Shown one piece after another: positions 1-5,233 of a DNA stretch of 5,233 nt. Each line of letters opens with the position of its first letter. Positions within the stretch are counted from its first letter, which is position 1. The stretch comes from Alphaproteobacteria bacterium (GTDB lineage Bacteria; Pseudomonadota; Alphaproteobacteria; Micropepsales; Micropepsaceae), in assembly GCA_947455695.1 (NCBI GenBank), contig CANGRN010000141.1:1-5233 (forward strand), read 5' to 3'. The notes beneath the pieces were generated by a model. The model saw only the letters and a program-made list of their open reading frames with translations, was not told where the DNA came from and searched no databases. A program made the translations under genes and the position numbers.

Positions 1-589
1 ATTGGCGGCCAGCTTCATTTTTCGCCTGGACCAGGGCTGGATCAACCGGCTGTTCTGGCTGTCGCAGACCGGATTCATCGCTGTCACCGTCTATTGCGCC
101 AGCTATACCACCTGGCTGCTGGATATCTCGCCGACGGTGGTGTTCGCGGCCAGCTATTTCGCCATCGCCAATGTCTATAACAGCGTCCATCTCAGCGCGC
201 TGCGTGGCAATCCCGCCTTCTCCGCCTTCATCCAGAACCATGGCCGCTCACCCTTCCTGCTGATGGGCGTGCGCAGCGGGCCAGGCGACAAGCATCGTCT
301 GCTGGCGCTAGTGCGCAGGCTGGAGCGCCGCTTCGGCGTCCATAATGTGCTGCATGTCGACAACCTGTTCGATCACGGCCATGTGCTGGAACAGCCGACC
401 CTGGGCCTGTCCTTCCTGGTGGTGGCACTTGGAGAAGAGGATTTCGCGGCGGCACGGGCGGCGGCGGATACCATCGCGCGGGAATGCCGGCTGGCGCCCC
501 ACATGGCCGAGTTGCCGGTAAAGGATGAGCCCCAGGACGTGCTGGGCATCTTCAAGGCGATATTGGGCCTGGCTGCGGAAATGACCTGA
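1..589 (+). CDS. Membrane protein of unknown function, 3' part (partial at window start)
   Basis: The reading frame is open from the first bases to a TGA at 587-589, about 195 residues. It probably starts upstream: the TTG at position 2 has no visible ribosome binding site and the hydrophobic part begins at once. Two hydrophobic stretches (about residues 16-40 and 44-66 of the visible part) look like membrane helices. A soluble region of about 115 residues follows, with a basic helix near 98-111 (LLALVRRLERR), a beta-like stretch around 134-143 and an Ala-rich helix near 148-160. I do not recognise the soluble domain. The paired helices followed by a cytoplasmic tail recall the membrane-anchoring end of CHASE2-type sensor proteins, but this is a weak impression. 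The gene converges on the minus-strand operon with only three bases between the two stop codons, so it is unlikely to share that operon's function. Confidence 0.7.
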   Translation, partial: LAASFIFRLDQGWINRLFWLSQTGFIAVTVYCASYTTWLLDISPTVVFAASYFAIANVYNSVHLSALRGNPAFSAFIQNHGRSPFLLMGVRSGPGDKHRLLALVRRLERRFGVHNVLHVDNLFDHGHVLEQPTLGLSFLVVALGEEDFAAARAAADTIARECRLAPHMAELPVKDEPQDVLGIFKAILGLAAEMT

Positions 590-592
590 CGG

Positions 593-1651
593 CTAACGCG
601 TCATGCCGCGCGCGGCCACGCGCAAGCGGTCCACCACTTCGCCGTTGCGGCTGACCGCCACCTCGTCATGCAGGTTGCTCACCACGCAGACATGGTTGGG
701 CAGGATGCGGATGCGCTCGCCGATGGCCGGCTTCTTGTCACATTTGGACAGATCCAGGATGCCATGCTCCTCGTTCAGTCGTTCGACGATGGCGCCGGGA
801 TAATCCAGAACATAGCCATAACCTTCGCCGGCTTCCGGCGGGGCACGGTCGCTGGACAGGCTCTTGGAACCGGCATCGATGATGGCGCGGTCCGGCGTGG
901 GATGGCTGACCACGGTGGCATGGACGTGCAGCGCGCATTCATCGAGCGTGGCCGCGCCCATCGCGACGGTGGAACGGTCCTGGTAGATATACGTGCCGAC
1001 GCGCACCTCGGTCAGGCTGGGGATTTCATGCGCCGTCCAGGCGTTGGGGGTGCCGCCGCCCGACACCACCGGGATGTCGATCCCCGCTTCGGCGAACACT
1101 TTCCTGGCCTCAGCCACGAACACGCCCGTCGCCGCGGTCGAGGGATAGGTCATCAATCCGTCAAAACGCAGACCCGGCAGCTGGACCACGCGCTGGGCCA
1201 GGGTCAGCGCCTCGGCGACGCTGACAACGCCGGTGCGCTTGGCGCCGCTGTCGAACTCCACCAGCACACCGATGGTGACACCGGCGATACGCGCGGCATC
1301 GGCCACCGTGTTCAGCGCTTCGCTGCTATCCACCGCTACCCTGAGCCTGGCCAACTTCGCCACTTCGCCCAGGCGCTGCGCCTTGCCCACCCCGACCATC
1401 GGATAGGAGATCAGGATGTCGTCCATCCCGGCCCGCGCCATCACTTCGGCCTCGCCCAGCTTCTGGCAGGTGATGCCGACCGCGCCCAGTTCGATCTGGC
1501 GATGGGCAAAAGCCGGGATTTTGTGCGTCTTGATATGCGGCCGCAGCTTCAGGCCATGCGCATCGCAATAGTCCTGCATCTTCTTCAGGTTCGCTTCCAC
1601 CCGGTCCAGGTCGATCACCGGCACGGGGGTTTCCAGATCGCTGATACGCAT
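593..1651 (-). CDS. DSD1-like PLP enzyme (D-serine dehydratase / D-threonine aldolase family)
   Basis: 352 residues, the usual size for this fold-type III family (alanine-racemase-like N-terminal barrel plus a C-terminal beta domain). Visible marks: the N-terminal TPVPVIDLD segment (8-16); RPHIKTHK (37-44), with Lys41 the expected PLP Schiff-base lysine; SGGGTPN (197-203), a phosphate-binding loop; YIYQD (221-225); and GSKSLSSD (261-268). PNHVC (318-322) supplies His320 and Cys322 as the metal pair. Family knowledge: eukaryotic-type D-serine dehydratases bind zinc with His-x-Cys, whereas characterised D-threonine aldolase uses His-x-Asp, so I infer D-serine (or D-threonine) ammonia-lyase activity. 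D-threonine aldolase and D-3-hydroxyaspartate aldolase remain alternatives. The enzyme should be cytoplasmic. The ATG at 1651 is preceded by a GAGG seven bases upstream (in 1652-1665), which supports the start. It is the last gene of the operon, 12 bases after the RidA stop, and ends in TAG. Confidence 0.9.
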   Translation of the reverse strand: MRISDLETPVPVIDLDRVEANLKKMQDYCDAHGLKLRPHIKTHKIPAFAHRQIELGAVGITCQKLGEAEVMARAGMDDILISYPMVGVGKAQRLGEVAKLARLRVAVDSSEALNTVADAARIAGVTIGVLVEFDSGAKRTGVVSVAEALTLAQRVVQLPGLRFDGLMTYPSTAATGVFVAEARKVFAEAGIDIPVVSGGGTPNAWTAHEIPSLTEVRVGTYIYQDRSTVAMGAATLDECALHVHATVVSHPTPDRAIIDAGSKSLSSDRAPPEAGEGYGYVLDYPGAIVERLNEEHGILDLSKCDKKPAIGERIRILPNHVCVVSNLHDEVAVSRNGEVVDRLRVAARGMTR

Positions 1652-1663
1652 GGGCAGGCCTCG

Positions 1664-2035
1664 TTAATCCGGAAGAACCGCCACGCAGTTGATCTCGACC
1701 TGGATGCCGTACAACTGGCAGCCGATGGTGGTGCGGGCCGGCGGCTCGCTGGGGAAGAATTCCTTGTAGACTTCGTTGTATTCGGGGAAGCGCGTCAGGT
1801 CGGTGAGATAGGCGTTGACCTTGACGATGTCCTTGAGGTCCGCGCCGGCCGCTTTCAGGATGGTCTGCAGGTTGCGGATGGTCTGGCGGATCTGTTCGGC
1901 AAAATTGTCGCTCATCTTGCCGGTGGCCGGATCGACCGGGCCCTGGCCCGACACATACACTATGCCATTGGCGATGACGGCGTGGCTGTAGTGCCCGCCC
2001 GCCTTCATGCTGTCCACCTTCAAAGCCTTGCGCAT
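1664..2035 (-). CDS. ridA: RidA/YjgF/UK114-family enamine/imine deaminase
   Basis: 123 residues, close to the usual 125-130 for this trimeric cytoplasmic family. The VSGQGPVDPATG signature lies at 28-39 and the C-terminal core around PPARTTIG at 98-105. Arg101 aligns by eye with the catalytic Arg105 of E. coli RidA, and Glu114 with the conserved Glu of the final strand. Tyr16 sits in GGHYSHA, where canonical RidA has a GPYSQA-like motif, so this is probably not the housekeeping copy but a pathway-linked paralogue. Family role: hydrolysis of 2-aminoacrylate and related enamines/imines, released by PLP enzymes, to 2-keto acids plus ammonia. Its place directly before a PLP lyase gene fits that role. 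The ATG at 2035 has a strong AGGGAGAG ribosome binding site (2040-2047), and the gap to the upstream deacylase stop is 22 bases. Subfamily assignment (RidA versus Rid1-7) is not settled from sight. Confidence 0.93.
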   Translation of the reverse strand: MRKALKVDSMKAGGHYSHAVIANGIVYVSGQGPVDPATGKMSDNFAEQIRQTIRNLQTILKAAGADLKDIVKVNAYLTDLTRFPEYNEVYKEFFPSEPPARTTIGCQLYGIQVEINCVAVLPD

Positions 2036-2038
2036 ATT

Positions 2039-2048
2039 ACTCTCCCTG
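2039..2048 (-). promoter_or_regulatory. Strong ribosome binding site of the RidA gene
   Basis: On the minus strand the sequence before the ATG at 2035 reads CAGGGAGAGT followed by AAT. This purine-rich match to the 16S rRNA tail lies at normal spacing and is the best ribosome binding site in the operon. It fixes the RidA start and suggests RidA is translated at a high level relative to its neighbours, whose sites are weaker. Confidence 0.7.
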
Positions 2049-2066
2049 TTAATTCGTTTAATTCGT
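2049..2066 (-). repeat. 9-bp perfect tandem duplication giving two consecutive in-frame stops
   Basis: The plus strand reads TTAATTCGT twice in direct succession (2049-2057 and 2058-2066). On the minus strand this is ACGAATTAA repeated. The first copy carries the last codons and TAA of the deacylase gene. The second copy supplies another in-frame TAA three codons later, then the RidA ribosome binding site follows. Confidence 0.85.
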
Positions 2067-3641
2067 CAGAACGCGTCCGGGCCGTGCGTCCGTCGGCTGG
2101 CCCTTGTCCACCACGGCCTGCCCCGCCACCCAGACGGTTTCGATACCGGCCGGAAACTGGCTGGGGTCATCAAAGGTGGCGCGGTCTTCGATAGTTTCGT
2201 CGAACAGCACCAGATCGGCAACCATGCCCGGCGCGATGACCCCACGATCCTTGAGGCCAAAACGCCGCGCGGCCACAGATGTCATGCGGCGCACCGCATC
2301 GGGCAGCGAAAACCAGTGCTCGTCGCGCCGCAGCCGCCCGGCCACGCGCGGGAATGTGCCGAAGGCGCGGGGATGCGGCTTGGTTCCCGGGCGCGGCAGG
2401 CCGTCGGAACCTACCATGTGCAGATCGTGAGTGCAGGCGGCGCGCAGGTCGTCCTTGTCGAGCTGGAACATCACGATGGTGGTCTGGCCTTCATCTTCCA
2501 GGATCATCCGCACCATGAAGTCGAACGGGTCGACGCCTTCGCGGGTAGCGGCTTGCTGCATGTCCAGGCCTTCGAATTTCTTCAGGGCGGGATTGGACGT
2601 GCCCGAAATGCGCACATTGCCCCAGCCGATCATCGCCACCTTGGAAATCCAGGGGGCGTTTGGGTCTTCGATAGAGCGGCGCAGCTCGGCCAGTCCTTGC
2701 GGCGTGCGCAAGGCTGCCATCAGCGCCTGGACACCCCCGGCATGCATGGCGGGCGGCACCAGTTGCAACATGTAGCTGCTGCCGGCCAGGTAGGGATACA
2801 TGTCGAAGCTGACATCGACGCCGCGCGCATTGGCGGCTTCCAGTTGCGCGATGGCTTTTGGGATCTTGCCCCAATTGGGCCGCCCGGCCGCCTGCAGATG
2901 TGATAGCAGGCCCGGCGCCCTGGATGTTTCCAGCAGGCCCAGAAACTCGTCAATGGATTCGATCAGCTGGCCTTCATAGCTGCGCACATGCGCCGCCAGG
3001 ATCTTGCCGCGCGCGCCGGTGGTCTGCGCCAGCGCCTGCAGTTCATCACTGTCGGCATAGGCGCTGGGGGGATAGACCAGGCCCAGCGAAAGCCCAAAGG
3101 CGCCGTCCGCCAGCTGGCGGTCCAGAAGCTGCTGCATCCGGGCGCGTTCCTCCGCGGTGGCGGGGCGGTCGTCATAACCCAGCACCGCCAGCCGCAGGGC
3201 GGCATGACCCACCAGCGAGATGACGTTGAGCGATATGCCCTGGGCCTGCAGCGTGTCGCGATAGGACGCAAAGCCATCGAACACCTCCTCCGCGCCGATT
3301 TCACCTAGCAGGGTGGAGAAATGCTGCCGCAGATGGTCCGCCGAGCCCGGCACGGTGGGATAAAGCGAAAAGCTGCAATTGCCCACCACCAGCGAGGTCA
3401 CGCCCTGCATGATCTTTTCGATCCGCCCCGGCTCGCGCAGGCAGATCAGGTCGTCATGGCAATGGGCGTCGATAAAGCCAGGCGCCAGGTAGCGACCACC
3501 GGCATCGATCACCGTGCCCGACTGCGGCAATGACGCGCCGACCGCGGTGATGCGCCCATTCTCGACATGAACATCGGCCGAAAAAGCGGGTGCGCCGGTG
3601 CCGTCAACAACACGGGCATTGCGGATCAGGAAATTACTCAT
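2058..3641 (-). CDS. N-acyl-D-amino-acid deacylase (D-aminoacylase family amidohydrolase)
   Basis: 527 residues, somewhat longer than the characterised Alcaligenes D-aminoacylase (about 480). It is a metal-dependent amidohydrolase that would cleave N-acyl-D-amino acids to a carboxylate and a free D-amino acid. The N-terminal beta-sandwich strands (NARVVDGTG, 8-16) lead into the barrel. HCHDD (60-64) gives the HxH metal pair His60/His62. Cys89 in GNCSFS matches the metal-bridging cysteine of D-aminoacylases. His218 (AAHVRSY) and His248 (LSHLQAAG) are further metal ligands. Asp413 in GSDG is the catalytic aspartate, followed by HPRAFGTFPR (423-432). The C-terminal GVIAPGMVADLVLFD (467-481) closes the beta-sandwich. 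There is no signal peptide, so it should act in the cytoplasm. The ATG at 3641 lies six bases after the transporter stop and has no clear ribosome binding site, which points to translational coupling. Acyl group and side-chain preference cannot be told; a related D-hydantoinase-like amidase is a less likely alternative. Confidence 0.93.
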   Translation of the reverse strand: MSNFLIRNARVVDGTGAPAFSADVHVENGRITAVGASLPQSGTVIDAGGRYLAPGFIDAHCHDDLICLREPGRIEKIMQGVTSLVVGNCSFSLYPTVPGSADHLRQHFSTLLGEIGAEEVFDGFASYRDTLQAQGISLNVISLVGHAALRLAVLGYDDRPATAEERARMQQLLDRQLADGAFGLSLGLVYPPSAYADSDELQALAQTTGARGKILAAHVRSYEGQLIESIDEFLGLLETSRAPGLLSHLQAAGRPNWGKIPKAIAQLEAANARGVDVSFDMYPYLAGSSYMLQLVPPAMHAGGVQALMAALRTPQGLAELRRSIEDPNAPWISKVAMIGWGNVRISGTSNPALKKFEGLDMQQAATREGVDPFDFMVRMILEDEGQTTIVMFQLDKDDLRAACTHDLHMVGSDGLPRPGTKPHPRAFGTFPRVAGRLRRDEHWFSLPDAVRRMTSVAARRFGLKDRGVIAPGMVADLVLFDETIEDRATFDDPSQFPAGIETVWVAGQAVVDKGQPTDARPGRVLTN

Positions 3642-3647
3642 GACACA

Positions 3648-4937
3648 TCAAACCGTATCGGGATCGGGAATGGGCTCAATCCGCCCCAGCATGAAGCCAT
3701 AGGCCATGATGCCGACCAGAAGCACGATGCCGGCCACCAAGAAAGCACCGGAAAAGGACTTGGTCCAGCCCACGATGAAGCCGGTTGTGATGGGCGCGAT
3801 CACCCCCATCAGGTTGTTCACGAAATTGGTGAAGCCGCCCACCGTGGCGGTGCCGCCCCGCGGGCTGATCAGCGACACGACCGAAGAGGCGACCGGCGCG
3901 GCCGCGGAGATGCCCGACAGGGCGATGGAAATCCACACCAGCGCCCAGAAGGGGTCCTGCGTAAAGGAAATGCCGAACACCGCCAGCCCGGCCAGCATGC
4001 CGCCGATGATGAAGATCTTGCGCGCCTTGCTTTCATCCATGCCCCGGGCGATGAAAAAATCCACCACAAAACCGCCGATCAAAAGATCCGCCAGCGAAGC
4101 GCACATCCAGGGAATGGTGGTGAAGGCGGCCGACTTGAGAATGGTCATGTGCAGGGTCTGCACCATGTAACCCGGCAGCCAGGTCAGGAACAGGTAGAAG
4201 GAATAGCCATAGGCCGAGTAACCGATGGTATGCGCCCACACTTTCTTGTTGCGCAGCACATAGCCCAACATGTTGATCTGGCCGATGCCGGACGGGCCTT
4301 CCTTCACCGCACCGCCGGCCATGATGTAGGCATGCTCGGCGGCGCCCAGATTCTTGTCCTGGCTGGGATCGCGGTACAGGATCCAATAGGCGAAAAAATA
4401 CAGGATGCTCATCATGGCCGTGATGCCGAAGCCCCAGCGCCAGCCGAAATGAAAGATGAAAAACGCCACTAGCGGCACGCCGATGACATTGGCGAATTTG
4501 GCGGCGGAATCGAACACGGCGGTGGAGCGGCTGCGCTCGTGGCGCGGGAACCAGTAGCCCGTTGCCTTCTGGCAGCTGATCATGCCCGGCGCCTCGGCCA
4601 CGCCCAGCAACATGCGGGCGACGAAGATGCCCAGATAGCCTGTGGACAGCGCGGTCAGGGTCGAGGCGATGGTCCATAGCAAGGCGCCAATGCGGCCAAC
4701 CCGCGTGACGCCGAAACGATCCAGCAGCATGCCGCTGGGCAGCTGCGCCAGCGAATAAGACCAGAAGAACGCGCTGAGCAGCAGGCCGATCTGTTCGGGG
4801 GACAGGCCAAGCTCTTTCTGGAGCTGGGGCGCGGCAACAGAAATGCTGATCCGATCCAGGTAATTGACCAGCACGCCAACGGCCAGCAGCACACCGATGC
4901 CCCAGCGGTGATTGCCGATCTTCAGAACTTCCGCCAT
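3648..4937 (-). CDS. MFS transporter, anion:cation symporter (ACS) type
   Basis: 429 residues with about 12 hydrophobic helices (roughly 13-33, 48-72, 79-99, 101-123, 146-166, 168-188, 236-258, 270-294, 307-325, 330-355, 364-391, 396-418) and a cytoplasmic loop near 190-235, as in the major facilitator superfamily. ACS-type marks: NYLDR (25-29) in helix 1, the motif-A-like GMLLDRFGVTR (69-79) between helices 2 and 3, GVAEAP (112-117) in helix 4, YRDP (188-191) after helix 6 and FLTWLPGY (250-257) in helix 7. Asp28, Arg29 and Glu115 fall where the D-galactonate transporter DgoT has its proton-coupling and substrate-binding charges, so proton-coupled import of an organic anion is likely. From its neighbours I infer an N-acyl-D-amino acid or similar carboxylate; sugar acids are the better known substrates of the family. 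It is the first gene of the operon. The ATG at 4937 has GAGGGG almost touching it, plus an AGGG about ten bases upstream, so the start is likely but not certain. Confidence 0.92.
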   Translation of the reverse strand: MAEVLKIGNHRWGIGVLLAVGVLVNYLDRISISVAAPQLQKELGLSPEQIGLLLSAFFWSYSLAQLPSGMLLDRFGVTRVGRIGALLWTIASTLTALSTGYLGIFVARMLLGVAEAPGMISCQKATGYWFPRHERSRSTAVFDSAAKFANVIGVPLVAFFIFHFGWRWGFGITAMMSILYFFAYWILYRDPSQDKNLGAAEHAYIMAGGAVKEGPSGIGQINMLGYVLRNKKVWAHTIGYSAYGYSFYLFLTWLPGYMVQTLHMTILKSAAFTTIPWMCASLADLLIGGFVVDFFIARGMDESKARKIFIIGGMLAGLAVFGISFTQDPFWALVWISIALSGISAAAPVASSVVSLISPRGGTATVGGFTNFVNNLMGVIAPITTGFIVGWTKSFSGAFLVAGIVLLVGIMAYGFMLGRIEPIPDPDTV

Positions 4938-5028
4938 CCCCTCGTCGCCCTTTTGGGCCCGCCTTTTTGGCCCTTAATGGCGAACCTAGCCGGGTTTTGT
5001 CCCGCTGGGAAATGGCCGGAACAGACCC
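4938..5028 (-). promoter_or_regulatory. Intergenic leader of the D-amino-acid operon; probable promoter region
   Basis: These 91 bases separate the efflux adaptor stop from the transporter start and are the only sizeable gap upstream of the operon. I could not identify a convincing -35/-10 pair. A short inverted repeat TCCC-GCT-GGGA (5000-5010) could be an operator half-site pair but is too short to rely on. Short hairpins and a near-perfect tandem repeat lie close to the transporter start. The promoter could instead lie further upstream, inside or before the adaptor gene. Confidence 0.35.
4946..4973 (-). repeat. 14-bp imperfect tandem repeat with alternative hairpins in the operon leader
   Basis: The plus strand has two adjacent 14-base units, 4946-4959 (CGCCCTTTTGGGCC) and 4960-4973 (CGCCTTTTTGGCCC), identical at 12 positions. 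The first unit contains a 4-bp stem, GCCC-TTTT-GGGC (4947-4958). The two units can also pair with each other through GGGCC (4955-4959) and GGCCC (4969-4973) around a nine-base loop. The block ends only 8 bases from the transporter start codon, so it would lie in the 5' untranslated RNA near the ribosome binding site. Confidence 0.5.
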
Positions 5029-5233
5029 TTATTTGTTGGTGATCTTGACTTCATCGCCATCCCGCAGCGCATCCGCGGGATTGTCGATGATGCGGTCCCT
5101 GGGACTGATGCCCCCGCCCACATCGACGCTCGCGCCCAGGTCGCGGGCGATGTTCACCGTCTTGAGCTTGACATGGTTTGTGGCGTCCACGGTGGCGACC
5201 TGCATGCCTTCGTCGCGGAACATCAGGGCGGTG
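5029..5233 (-). CDS. RND efflux periplasmic adaptor subunit, C-terminal end (partial)
   Basis: The frame stays open to the window edge, and the codons before the ATG at 5223 encode Thr-Ala-Leu, so that ATG is internal and the gene continues outside. The visible 67 or so residues match the end of membrane fusion proteins of RND multidrug efflux pumps (HlyD/AcrA-like). The pattern is ALMFRDEGMQVATVD, then VKLKTVNIARDLGASVDV, then a GISPRDRII-type turn and a terminal DGDEVKI strand. This is the membrane-proximal beta domain that docks on the inner-membrane pump. Such adaptors are periplasmic, lipid- or helix-anchored, and usually lie beside the pump and outer-membrane channel genes, which are not in this window. 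The stop TAA at 5029 is followed by 91 bases before the transporter, so I treat it as a separate unit, though same-strand read-through is possible. Confidence 0.88.
   Translation of the reverse strand, partial: TALMFRDEGMQVATVDATNHVKLKTVNIARDLGASVDVGGGISPRDRIIDNPADALRDGDEVKITNK

Noticed and set aside
605..616. Perfect 12-bp palindrome GCCGCGCGCGGC
   Set aside because: It lies inside the last codons of the PLP enzyme gene (Ala-Arg-rich), has no loop or T-run, and is expected by chance in GC-rich coding DNA.
668..2194. Plus-strand open frame of 508 codons opposite the PLP enzyme and RidA genes
   Set aside because: It lies antisense to two clear family members, is rich in His, Gly, Arg and Asp as GC-rich shadow frames are, and shows no domain motif or ribosome binding site.
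2007..2903. Plus-strand open frame of 298 codons opposite the deacylase
   Set aside because: Antisense to a well-supported deacylase with intact active-site motifs; the composition is typical of a shadow frame.
3567..4472. Plus-strand open frame of 301 codons opposite the transporter
   Set aside because: Its His-, Asp- and Gly-rich, low-complexity composition comes from reading a membrane protein gene backwards; no recognisable domain.
4988..5006. Possible terminator hairpin after the efflux adaptor gene (AGCGGG-ACAAAA-CCCGGCT on the minus strand)
   Set aside because: The stem is short with a bulged G and no U-tract follows, so I cannot support an intrinsic terminator.

Overview
The window looks like chromosomal DNA of a GC-rich Gram-negative bacterium, most likely an alphaproteobacterium. 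That placement is an inference from base composition, codon choice and gene types; there is no rRNA or other marker gene to fix the taxon. I see no mobile element, CRISPR array, tRNA or rRNA.

Layout: (1) positions 1-589, plus strand, hold the 3' part of a membrane protein with two hydrophobic segments and an unrecognised soluble C-terminal domain. (2) Positions 593-4937, minus strand, hold four closely packed genes that look like one operon. In transcription order they are an MFS transporter of the anion:cation symporter type, an N-acyl-D-amino-acid deacylase (D-aminoacylase family), a RidA/YjgF-family protein, and a DSD1-like PLP enzyme (D-serine dehydratase / D-threonine aldolase fold). Gaps are 6, 22 and 12 bases. 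(3) Positions 4938-5028 are a 91-base intergenic region with small repeats and possible hairpins just upstream of the operon. (4) Positions 5029-5233, minus strand, hold the C-terminal end of an RND efflux periplasmic adaptor subunit, cut by the window edge.

The operon reads as a D-amino-acid salvage route. The transporter would import an N-acylated (or otherwise acidic) D-amino acid derivative, and the deacylase would release the free D-amino acid. The DSD1-like enzyme would then split it, by beta-elimination of a D-hydroxy amino acid or by retro-aldol cleavage. RidA would hydrolyse the reactive enamine/imine that elimination produces. Active-site residues of each family are visible in all three enzymes. 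The PLP enzyme carries a His-x-Cys metal pair, which favours a D-serine-dehydratase-like reaction over aldolase. The actual substrate cannot be read from the sequence. I did not find a radically new system; the main interest is the predicted coupling of deacylase, PLP lyase and RidA.
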